Shown in pieces: positions 35,584 to 42,427 of a stretch of DNA of 42,427 bases. The first letter of the stretch is position 1. Each line of letters starts with the position of its first letter. A program made the translations under genes and the position numbers. The notes under the pieces are model-generated. The model did no database searches and had not been told where the DNA came from. It worked only from the letters and a program-made list of their open reading frames with translations. Location: positions 1 to 42,427 of the forward strand of contig JAQWIK010000007.1 in NCBI GenBank assembly GCA_029248915.1, read 5' to 3'. The stretch comes from Paracoccaceae bacterium (GTDB lineage Bacteria > Pseudomonadota > Alphaproteobacteria > Rhodobacterales > Rhodobacteraceae).

Positions 35584-36414
35584 ATGGAAAATAATTTTGT
35601 AAAGAAAATAGAACTTGCCGCTGAATATATTGGGCAACAAATAACTCAGAGCCCCGAAGTTCTTTTAATTTTGGGATCTGGTTTGGGTGATGTTACGAAT
35701 GAAATCTCAAAGGAAACAGAAATCTCTTATAAAGAAATCCCAGAATTTCCTTTTTCCACAGCGCCCTCCCATGCGGGAAATTTAGTTTCGGGGAATTTCA
35801 ATGGACGGCAAGTATTGGTAATGCAAGGCCGGTTGCATCTGTATGAGGGGTGGAGCGCAAACGAGATAGCATTTCCAATCAGGGTTGCAAAAAGCTTAGG
35901 TGTTAAAAAGATGATTGTAACAAACGCCGCTGGCGCTTTGAATACAAGTTTCGAACCTGGAAGTATTATGATGCTTACTGATCATATAAATTTCACTGGC
36001 CAAAATCCACTTATTGGCCCACATGACGACGAACTGGGATTGCGTTTTCCTGACATGTCTGATGCCTACGATAAAAAAATACAGGGAATAGTATCTACTT
36101 GCTTTCAAAATGCTGACATCAAACTGAGTGAGGGAATTTACGCTGGTATAACAGGGCCTTCTTTGGAGACTTCGGCGGAAAGACGTTTTTTAAGAGACAG
36201 CGGCGCGGATGCTGTTGGAATGTCAACAGTAATGGAAGTGATCGCAGCAAAGCAGGCTGGGTTTGAGGTTGTTGGCTTATCAGCGATTACTAATAAGGCT
36301 GATGGCGGACCGGAACAGCAACCTGATACAATCGAAGAAGTATTAGGGTATGCCGAGATAGCGGGAAAAAAGATTAAATCTATTTTGCCAGGACTTTTAC
36401 AGGCATGGACTTAA
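35584..36414 (+). CDS. Purine nucleoside phosphorylase, trimeric type, probably 5'-methylthioinosine-like substrate
   Basis: This 276-residue PNP splits nucleosides with phosphate to give the base and a sugar 1-phosphate. Motifs: LILGSGLGDV (28-37), RLHLYEGW (His-85), TNAAGALN, GPSLETSAERR (Glu-195), VGMSTVMEVIAA, and ITNKADG with Asn-237, the residue that selects 6-oxopurines such as hypoxanthine. In the C-terminal helix trimeric PNPs usually have His before EEVL, contacting the ribose 5'-OH; here it is Ile-250 (IEEVL). That fits a hydrophobic 5' group such as methylthio or deoxy. With the deaminase upstream, the likely substrate is 5'-methylthioinosine or 5'-deoxyinosine, releasing hypoxanthine and the MtnA substrate. 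Confidence 0.88.
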   Translation: MENNFVKKIELAAEYIGQQITQSPEVLLILGSGLGDVTNEISKETEISYKEIPEFPFSTAPSHAGNLVSGNFNGRQVLVMQGRLHLYEGWSANEIAFPIRVAKSLGVKKMIVTNAAGALNTSFEPGSIMMLTDHINFTGQNPLIGPHDDELGLRFPDMSDAYDKKIQGIVSTCFQNADIKLSEGIYAGITGPSLETSAERRFLRDSGADAVGMSTVMEVIAAKQAGFEVVGLSAITNKADGGPEQQPDTIEEVLGYAEIAGKKIKSILPGLLQAWT

Positions 36415-36458
36415 GATTTTTAAATGAATATTCTATTTAAGTTTTGGAGGTTGTTTAT

Positions 36459-37214
36459 TTGAATGAGCTGACTGGAAAGCGAGCTCTAGTTACGGGCTCC
36501 AAAAGTGGTATTGGATTTGCTATTGCAAAAAGACTAGCAGAAGCAGGGGCAGAACTCGTTCTCCACGCTAGAAGTAATAGTTCTGACGTCGCAGAAGCCA
36601 AAACAAGATTAGCAAAAATTACTACAGCGGATATTTCAACAGTTTTTGCGAATTTATTAGATCAAGGTTCCTGCCGTTCAATATTTGAAGGCTTTAATAA
36701 AAATCATAAACCAATCGATATTTTGGTAAACAATGCAGCTATTCAACCTGTATGCCCATTGGCTGATATGGAGCCTTCCGAGATTAGCCAAATGTTAGAA
36801 ACTAATCTTCAGGTCCCGATTATGATGACGCGATATTTTTCTGAGTATTCTGAAAAAGGTGGATCGATTTTAAATATCTGTTCGATAGAAGGGCTCACGC
36901 CCGCTCTAAATCATAGCCATTATGCAGCCTCAAAAGCAGGCCTTATTCATTTTACCAAAGCATCAGCACTTGAGCTTGGTTCCAAAAATATCCGCGTAAA
37001 TTCGATATGCCCAGGCTTAACTGATCGACAAAATTTAAAGAACGACTGGCCCGAAGGTGTTAAAAACTGGTTAAACAACGTTCCTCTTAAACGATTAGGA
37101 ACTGGTGAAGATATTGCTAACGCTGCCCTGTTTCTAGTTAGTGATGCTTCAAGCTTTATTACGGGCGCAAATTTGATTGTAGATGGTGGTATGGAATGCG
37201 TGCCGGGTTGGTAG
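36459..37214 (+). CDS. Short-chain dehydrogenase/reductase
   Basis: This 251-residue classical SDR has VTGSKSGIG near the N-terminus, NNAAIQP, Ser in LNICSIEGL, YAASK for the Tyr/Lys pair and TGANLIVDGGMECVPGW at the end. The start chosen is TTG 36459 with GGAGG at 36446-36450; the in-frame TTG at 36444 lies on that SD. It follows the phosphorylase gene by 44 bases in the same direction and is probably co-transcribed. Its substrate may be a product of the aldolase route (for instance a thio-alcohol or aldehyde), but sequence does not say. Confidence 0.85.
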   Translation: MNELTGKRALVTGSKSGIGFAIAKRLAEAGAELVLHARSNSSDVAEAKTRLAKITTADISTVFANLLDQGSCRSIFEGFNKNHKPIDILVNNAAIQPVCPLADMEPSEISQMLETNLQVPIMMTRYFSEYSEKGGSILNICSIEGLTPALNHSHYAASKAGLIHFTKASALELGSKNIRVNSICPGLTDRQNLKNDWPEGVKNWLNNVPLKRLGTGEDIANAALFLVSDASSFITGANLIVDGGMECVPGW

Positions 37215-37238
37215 AGCTAATCAAGAAGGAATATTTAT

Positions 37239-37601
37239 TTGAAGTTATCTAGAGAAGAAATCAGTTCTCCAGAATTTTGGACTGATGAAAGATGTTTTAT
37301 AACCGAGTGTTTGAATAGTGAGGAAATCGAAGAGTTTTCTTTGGCTATTGCGCGAGTAAGACCTGCAGTAACAACCCAATTGCATTGCCTAAGAGGGACC
37401 AAAGAGATTTATATTGTACGCAAGGGGACTGGATTAGTTCTTATTGGAGATCAAGAAGTTGAGGTTTCAGTTGGTGATAGTGTTATTATCCCAGCAAATA
37501 CTCCTCAAAGAATTACTAACTTAAGTAATAGCGAAGACTTAGAGTTTTATTGTCATTGCTCTCCTAGATTTGTGCCAGAGGCATATGAAAATTTGGAATA
37601 A
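37239..37601 (+). CDS. Small cupin-domain protein
   Basis: This 120-residue single-domain cupin has TTQLHCLRGTKEIYIVRKGTG (cupin motif 1 region; His-49 and Glu-56 are possible metal ligands, split here as TTQLHC and LRGTKEIYIV) and VSVGDSVIIPANTPQRI (motif 2, with Gln-90 where many cupins have His). TTG start at 37239 with AGAAGGA eight bases upstream. It is the last gene before the secretion locus. Sugar-phosphate isomerases, dioxygenases and binding proteins share this fold, so no function is assigned. Confidence 0.75.
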   Translation: MKLSREEISSPEFWTDERCFITECLNSEEIEEFSLAIARVRPAVTTQLHCLRGTKEIYIVRKGTGLVLIGDQEVEVSVGDSVIIPANTPQRITNLSNSEDLEFYCHCSPRFVPEAYENLE

Positions 37602-37634
37602 TCTCCAGTATTTGATAATATTTGTCGATTAGCT

Positions 37635-37663
37635 GTAAAGATTATTAGAGCTACTGTTATAAT
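37635..37663 (+). promoter_or_regulatory. Possible promoter of the gsp operon
   Basis: A perfect TATAAT lies at 37658-37663 in the 140-base gap before gspC. The -35 region reads GTAAAG at 37635-37640 (17-base spacing), a weak match to TTGACA. The same GTAAAGAT, 15 bases, TATAAT arrangement is found before the importer operon at 13799-13827. Confidence 0.4.
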
Positions 37664-37741
37664 TTCATTGATAAAATTGCCTGGTCGCTTCATTCTTCTA
37701 TCTCATGGCCGATTCCATTTTGTTTTCGAAAGTATGAATTG

Positions 37742-38491
37742 ATGAATTTTGTTAAAAAAACTATTTTAATAATTTTCATATCATTTTTATACATTGGGCA
37801 AGTATCTTCATCAAAGCTGCCACTCGATAATTTGTTCTGGAATATCAAAGATGCTAAAATCATAGATGAACTCTTCATTGTTGCGAGTTTCGAAGATGGA
37901 GAAGAAACAAGTTTTTTGATAAGATCAAAAGCTTCTGAAGAGGTTTTTATGATTACCAATAAAACTGGGCTTATCGTTGAGGGGAGTGAGTACTTTTTTA
38001 GTAAAATGAATAAAAAATCAATTTTATTAAAAAATGCATCTAACAAAAAAATAAGAATATCCTTTGCAGATGCAAAGGATCACTCTGCGTTAGCAAAACG
38101 ATCTACGGAAAGTAAAATTCAAAATGATAAGCCTAAAGTTAGAACAACAATGGGCTATTCTCCCAAGGATCTGGATCTTCAGGAAGCAAAATCTATTGCG
38201 CTAGGTTTAGGTGTTCCAAAATTTTTAATTGAAAATCTTAATGTCTTACCTGTTAGAGGAAAAAGTCGCACAGGGCGACCAGGTTGGGCGCTTACTGATA
38301 AGTTTCCTGCGATATTTTTTACGCTTACCCCATTTAAAGAAAATGACTTAATTTTGGCTGTAGATGGCATCTCATCACATGATATAGCTTTATTGAATGA
38401 TCACCTTCAGACTAAAGGCCGAGGTGGTAAATTTGCCGTTGAGGTGCAGCGTTCCGGTGATTTAAAAATGATAGAAGTGTACATGAGATGA
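37742..38491 (+). CDS. gspC: Type II secretion protein C-like (PDZ domain)
   Basis: This 249-residue protein has an N-terminal hydrophobic segment (residues about 6-22, anchor or signal), a homology-region-like beta domain (about 30-110) and a C-terminal PDZ-type domain (about 150-249: VRGKSRTGRPGW, then FKENDLILAVDGISSHD). In type II secretion GspC links the inner-membrane platform to the GspD secretin. ATG 37742 is preferred over the TTG one codon before. Its stop overlaps gspD by four bases. Sequence similarity is weak, so the call leans on domain order and position. Confidence 0.78.
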   Translation: MNFVKKTILIIFISFLYIGQVSSSKLPLDNLFWNIKDAKIIDELFIVASFEDGEETSFLIRSKASEEVFMITNKTGLIVEGSEYFFSKMNKKSILLKNASNKKIRISFADAKDHSALAKRSTESKIQNDKPKVRTTMGYSPKDLDLQEAKSIALGLGVPKFLIENLNVLPVRGKSRTGRPGWALTDKFPAIFFTLTPFKENDLILAVDGISSHDIALLNDHLQTKGRGGKFAVEVQRSGDLKMIEVYMR

Positions 38492-40194
38492 ATTATTTTC
38501 GATTAATATCTTTTGGGATCTTTGCCTTTTTGGCTTCTTTTAGTTCCGCCGCATCTATTCAACTGTTAAACGCCACTCTCGAAGAGGCAGCAGCTTACTT
38601 TTCCAATTTGACTGGCAATTCATATATCATTGATTTTGAGACTGATAAACGTTTTGTAGTTACGAGAGACGATTTAGATACCCCAGATGAGTTTCACCAA
38701 CTTTTTGTTGAGCTTGTGACAAATGCAGAAGCTCAGATCGAAAAAAAGGCTGAGCGGAGCTTTGTGATATCCACAACTGCCATCGAAATCGAGACGGAAG
38801 AAGAAACGAAAGCACCGCCTAAATTAATTTTTAGGATGCATTTAGAAAATAGAATGACATTTAAGGGTTTGCAAAATCTTTTAGCAACAATGCCCGACTT
38901 AAATGGAATAAAAATAATTGAAGAAAAAAGTGATACTAACTCGGTTATACTGCTCGGAGATAACGATAGTATCAATTTGCTGAAAATCTTATTATCAAGC
39001 CTTCCATCAGAGCCAGTTAAGAAAAAAACTCCAAAAGCTGTTGCTGAAACGCAAGTTAAGCCTGAAATAAAAGCAGAGAAAAAATCTGATGAAGTAATTA
39101 GAGTAGTCGATCTTAACTATGGCGATGCCAATGAACTTATGCTGAATTTGCAGCAAGTTTTGGGTGGTGGTGAAGATAGCGTAGGATTGAATATTGCAGC
39201 TCATGTAAGTGCAAATCAGTTAATTTTATCTGGAAAAGAGATGGACGTGTTATCCACTATTTCTGTAATAAAACAGTTGGACCGTGCGCCGCGACAAGTA
39301 TATGTAGACGCTATAATTGCAGAAGTTTCAGAAGAGTCAGCAAAGAAACTTGGATTACAGTTTTCCGTAAATAGTGATAATATTTCAGCCTCTGTCGTCA
39401 CTGGTGTTAGTGGCGTCAACATTGGTTCAGCAGCTGGGAATACATTCTTAGCTGGTGCTGCCGGGGGTATTTTTGCCGCTGGTGCTGGTGCTAATGTTGT
39501 CCCTGACATTGGGCTTTTGTTATCGGCTCTTGAGGGAGATAACGATAACAGAATTTTAGCAACGCCAAGTTTAATGACCACAGAAAATAAAGAGAGCACC
39601 ATATTGGTTGGACAAAATGTTCCTTTTATAACTGGTCAATATACAAACCAAAATGGTGATAATTCTGCACCGTTTCAAACCATAAAAAGAGAAGATCTAG
39701 GAACCTTATTAAAACTAAAGCCCAAAATTGGACCCAATGGAAATATAGTCATGGAAATATGGCAAGAGGTATCCAGGATAGATCAGTCCACGGCAGGATT
39801 GAGCGATGTTGTCACTGTTAAGAGGCAAATCTCAACAGTGATTTCAGCAATGGAAGGTGAAACGATCGCCATAGGTGGCCTTAGAGTTGAGCAACAAGAA
39901 TTAGCGACAAGCAAAATACCTTTTTTTGGAGATTTACCAATTATAGGTAAAGCTTTCACTCAAGAAGTAGCAAATACTGTAAGTAGAAATCTTGCTATAT
40001 TTTTAAGGCCCACTTTGGTGAGCAACGAAAATCAACGAAAATCAGTTTTTAATATGTGGCAAAAATCTCTTGGCGCAGAATTAACAGAGAGTGGTTCAGA
40101 TAAGTCTCAATTTTTCAAGTTTGATCCAGTCTCCACCATGCAGCCCGATAATCATCTCACCAAGGGGTATCAAGGTACTTCAGTCAATGATTGA
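38488..40194 (+). CDS. gspD: Type II secretion secretin
   Basis: GspD forms the outer-membrane channel. The 568-residue protein has a signal peptide (FGIFAFLASFSSAAS), an N0 domain (about 22-100), about two further N domains (one at 115-175, one at 205-270, VIRVVDLNYGDANELMLNL), then the secretin core starting VYVDAIIAEVSEESAKKLG with the Gly/Ala-rich channel stretch and ending with GGLRVEQQELATSKIPFFGDLPIIGKAF. It is shorter than most GspD (usually 650 or more), apparently by one N domain. It overlaps gspC by four and gspE by eight bases. Confidence 0.93.
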   Translation: MNYFRLISFGIFAFLASFSSAASIQLLNATLEEAAAYFSNLTGNSYIIDFETDKRFVVTRDDLDTPDEFHQLFVELVTNAEAQIEKKAERSFVISTTAIEIETEEETKAPPKLIFRMHLENRMTFKGLQNLLATMPDLNGIKIIEEKSDTNSVILLGDNDSINLLKILLSSLPSEPVKKKTPKAVAETQVKPEIKAEKKSDEVIRVVDLNYGDANELMLNLQQVLGGGEDSVGLNIAAHVSANQLILSGKEMDVLSTISVIKQLDRAPRQVYVDAIIAEVSEESAKKLGLQFSVNSDNISASVVTGVSGVNIGSAAGNTFLAGAAGGIFAAGAGANVVPDIGLLLSALEGDNDNRILATPSLMTTENKESTILVGQNVPFITGQYTNQNGDNSAPFQTIKREDLGTLLKLKPKIGPNGNIVMEIWQEVSRIDQSTAGLSDVVTVKRQISTVISAMEGETIAIGGLRVEQQELATSKIPFFGDLPIIGKAFTQEVANTVSRNLAIFLRPTLVSNENQRKSVFNMWQKSLGAELTESGSDKSQFFKFDPVSTMQPDNHLTKGYQGTSVND

Positions 40195-41575
40195 TAAAAG
40201 AAAAACTGATACTTTAGGAATTTCAGTTAACAAGGACTTATCACCCGTTGAAGTATATTTTGAAGGTGAATTAGACCCAGTAGCTCAGAGTGAATTAGAA
40301 TACCTTTATGGAGGTGACTTAAAATTTATAAGTGGTGGATTGAGCAGTGAAAACGCATTTGCTAAAGGTACAGATGAAGCAAAGATAATTAATACAGAAA
40401 TAAATCAGTTTGTCACCGATGAAGAATTTAAAAAGTCTGCGAAAATTGCATTGGAAGCCTCTGATGAAACCGATACCCCTGTTGTAAAGCTTTTCAATAA
40501 TCTTATTTCTGTTGCAATATCCAGACAGGCTTCTGATATTCATATTGACGTAAACGGCAAATCGCTTGGGATAAAAATGCGATTTGATGGCCTCCTTGTC
40601 AGTTACGCTGATCTTGATATTCGAGTTGCGCCAATGCTTATTGCCAGGATTAAACTTTTAAGTGGAATGGACATAACTGAAAGGCGCAAGCCTCAAGACG
40701 GGCGGTTTAGCGTTATTCATCGTAGCAAAGAAGTAGATATTCGATCTGCCTGTATGCCGGTGACTGGTGGGGAGAGGATCGCACTAAGAATCTTCAACCA
40801 AGACCCAAATATATTTACGCTAGAAAAAATTGGATTAAGCGAAACTCACGTTGATGTACTTACCAACGTAATTTCAAAACAAAGCGGACTTTTAATTATT
40901 TGTGGACCAACTGGATCTGGTAAAACAACAACAATCTATAGTCTCTTGAGTAAGCTTAAGGGTAGAGGGCTAAATATAATGACAATAGAGGATCCTGTTG
41001 AAATGGATCTCTCTGACGTTGTTCAAACCCAAGTTGATGAGGATTTTGGCTTTAATTTCGCCACAGGTTTGAAATCACTTCTAAGAAATGATCCTGACAT
41101 AGTTTTGATTGGTGAGATCCGGGATGAGGAAACAGCTAATATTGCTGTTCGTGCAGCAATGACTGGACACTTAGTTATTACAACAGTTCACGCAAATAGC
41201 CCTGTTGGCGGAATAAAAAGGATTTTGAATTTAAAGGTCGACCCAACACTTTTATCAGATTGTTTATTGGGTGTATTTAATCAAAGGTTGATCAGAATTT
41301 ATTGTGAAGAATGTGCAGATAAATCAAAATTGTCTGATGGTCATAAAGAGTCACTACCGCATATTTTTGACGGTTGTGAAAAATGTTTTGGAACTGGTTT
41401 CAGCCAAAGGAAGCCAGTAATGTCGCATTTTTTAATGACCTCAGAAGATAAAAAGATGTTAGAAGAAAATCCAACAAAGCTTCTAGACTCTGACACGATG
41501 ATTGAAGAGGCAAATGCAATGCATAAATCTGGTCTGACGCCCTACTTTGAAGTTAATAAACTGAAGATGAATTAA
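40187..41575 (+). CDS. gspE: Type II secretion ATPase
   Basis: GspE is the cytoplasmic ATPase that drives pseudopilus assembly. The start at ATG 40187 gives 462 residues; an earlier in-frame start at 40091 would overlap gspD by about 100 bases. Motifs: SDIHID (Asp-box helper region), Walker A GPTGSGKTTT (240-249), Asp box IMTIEDPVE, Walker B region LIGEIRDEETA, His box VITTVHAN, and a four-cysteine zinc motif (Cys-373, 376, 397, 400). The N-terminal domain that contacts GspL is short compared with E. coli-type GspE. gspF follows without a gap. Confidence 0.95.
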   Translation: MIDKRKTDTLGISVNKDLSPVEVYFEGELDPVAQSELEYLYGGDLKFISGGLSSENAFAKGTDEAKIINTEINQFVTDEEFKKSAKIALEASDETDTPVVKLFNNLISVAISRQASDIHIDVNGKSLGIKMRFDGLLVSYADLDIRVAPMLIARIKLLSGMDITERRKPQDGRFSVIHRSKEVDIRSACMPVTGGERIALRIFNQDPNIFTLEKIGLSETHVDVLTNVISKQSGLLIICGPTGSGKTTTIYSLLSKLKGRGLNIMTIEDPVEMDLSDVVQTQVDEDFGFNFATGLKSLLRNDPDIVLIGEIRDEETANIAVRAAMTGHLVITTVHANSPVGGIKRILNLKVDPTLLSDCLLGVFNQRLIRIYCEECADKSKLSDGHKESLPHIFDGCEKCFGTGFSQRKPVMSHFLMTSEDKKMLEENPTKLLDSDTMIEEANAMHKSGLTPYFEVNKLKMN

Positions 41576-42427
41576 ATGCCTGATTTCCATTACAGAGGTC
41601 TATCAATATCAGGTTCTGTATCCGGGTTTATCGAAGCAAGTTCGAAGAAATCTGCTGAAAGTTTGCTAAAGGCAAAGGGAATTAAAGTTCTAAACTTAAA
41701 AGTGGAGCGGCCCTATGATGTAAAGACATTTTGGGTTTTTTTATCGCTCATAAAATCTTTATTAGATCAAAAAATATCATTGGTTGATGCCCTGGAGATT
41801 TCACTAAATCAGTCAAATTCAAAAATTAAAAAGATAGCAAGCCGCACGTTGTCACAGTTAAGCGAGGGGCAAACGCTTGATGTTATTTTTGAAAGTATTT
41901 TTAAAGGCTTAGACCAAAAAACTCTTAGCTTGTTGAAAATCGGGAGTGAGCAGTCAGGGTTGGCTCACGCGGCGGGCATTCTATTAGAAGAACAAAAACT
42001 TAAAATAGATATAAATCGCGAGTTCAATAAAGCGATCGCATACCCAGCATTTGTTCTGTTATTTGCTGTTGCTGCGCTCATTGTGGTTTTTGATACTGTC
42101 CTGCCGGAGTTTTCACAGTTTATTGATCAACAAAATCAGACGTTAATGCAAAAAATAATTTTAAGTGGGGCTGGGAAAGGGTATTCGACTTTCTTGTCTG
42201 TGCTTTGGGTATCATTATTAATTGGCTTTTCTTTACTGGCTTTGCAAAAATTACATGTCTCACGTAAATTTTATTACTATTTTATGACAACCGTTCCCGG
42301 TCTGAAGCTTATCTCAAGAAAAACAAGCGCGTATGAGTATTTGAATGCAATTAATCTAGCAATGTCATTGAATGTTGATTTGGGTTCGTCTGTTCAACTT
42401 GCAGAAAATAGTAATAAAATTTACGTG
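41576..42427 (+). CDS. gspF: Type II secretion inner-membrane protein F, partial
   Basis: The ATG directly after the gspE stop opens a frame that runs off the window edge (284 residues visible). It begins PDFHYRGLSISGSVSGFIEA, the GspF/PilC N-terminus, then a helical cytoplasmic T2SSF domain (LSEGQTLDVIFES, LLKIGSEQSGLAHAAGIL). The first membrane segment follows AIAYPAF (AFVLLFAVAALIVVF) with a second near FLSVLWVSLLIGFSLLAL. The second cytoplasmic repeat starts near the end. GspF anchors GspE and the pseudopilins. Confidence 0.93.
   Translation, partial: MPDFHYRGLSISGSVSGFIEASSKKSAESLLKAKGIKVLNLKVERPYDVKTFWVFLSLIKSLLDQKISLVDALEISLNQSNSKIKKIASRTLSQLSEGQTLDVIFESIFKGLDQKTLSLLKIGSEQSGLAHAAGILLEEQKLKIDINREFNKAIAYPAFVLLFAVAALIVVFDTVLPEFSQFIDQQNQTLMQKIILSGAGKGYSTFLSVLWVSLLIGFSLLALQKLHVSRKFYYYFMTTVPGLKLISRKTSAYEYLNAINLAMSLNVDLGSSVQLAENSNKIYV

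Noticed and set aside
36409-36442. Short AT-rich inverted repeats (TTAAAT/ATTTAA, ACTTAA/TTAAGT) between phosphorylase and SDR genes
   Set aside because: Only six-base arms in AT-rich DNA; no T-run and not clearly an operator.
37597-37646. AATAATCT and AGATTATT pair after the cupin gene
   Set aside because: The 34-base loop and lack of a T-run make a terminator unlikely.
1-42427. tRNA, rRNA, CRISPR, insertion sequence, phage or riboswitch elements
   Set aside because: None was recognised on reading; intergenic gaps are too short or lack the expected structure.

Overview
The window looks like a chromosomal segment of an AT-rich, probably marine, alphaproteobacterium. This rests on gene content (membrane-bound PuuD-type urate oxidase with a haem domain, XdhABC, several complete ABC importers, a GspCDEF secretion locus) and on tight gene packing with frequent 1-8 base overlaps. 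The species cannot be fixed from sequence alone. No rRNA, tRNA, CRISPR array, insertion sequence or phage gene was seen, and no gene-free gap exceeds about 140 bases.

Layout. 1-1454: the N-terminal part of an aconitase/isopropylmalate-dehydratase-type large subunit (minus) faces a small tautomerase-SnoaL fusion gene (plus). 1451-12271: a complete purine/urate catabolic block. uraD (minus) is divergent from the tightly packed uraH-xdhA-xdhB-xdhC-puuD-puuE-alc-allA series, and an 8-oxoguanine deaminase gene converges on it. 12372-18452: an MmgE/PrpD gene divergent from a five-gene branched-chain-amino-acid/amide-type ABC importer. 18457-20392: an SDR, an Asp/Glu/hydantoin-racemase-like protein and a SnoaL-like protein, probably unrelated to purines. 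20501-24127: a ribose-type ABC importer (minus), divergent from mtnK-mtnA-aldolase/SDR fusion-SorC regulator (24255-29651). 29723-37601: a BMP-type nucleoside ABC importer, an MTA/SAH-deaminase-like amidohydrolase, a trimeric-type purine nucleoside phosphorylase, an SDR and a cupin. 37742-42427: gspC-gspD-gspE-gspF of a type II secretion system, running off the window.

How the genes work together (inference from families and order). The 24-37 kb half reads as a salvage or disposal route for 5'-methylthioadenosine (MTA) and/or 5'-deoxyadenosine. The nucleoside would be imported or made in the cell, deaminated, and split by phosphorolysis to 5-methylthioribose-1-phosphate. MtnA would isomerise this, and a class II aldolase would cleave it to dihydroxyacetone phosphate plus a small aldehyde. 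The dehydrogenase domain fused to the aldolase could reduce or oxidise that aldehyde. The ribose-type importer with MtnK would give a second entry for the free sugar. Deamination before phosphorolysis releases hypoxanthine, which is the substrate of the Xdh/urate operon in the first half. The two halves could therefore dismantle a modified nucleoside to DHAP, glyoxylate, urea and ammonia.

Most distinctive observations: the aldolase-SDR fusion inside an mtnK-mtnA operon; an isoleucine in the phosphorylase where trimeric PNPs usually carry the histidine that contacts the ribose 5'-OH; a perfect 19-bp palindrome between the divergent transporter and mtnK; a perfect 22-bp palindrome between uraD and uraH; and a tautomerase-SnoaL fusion.
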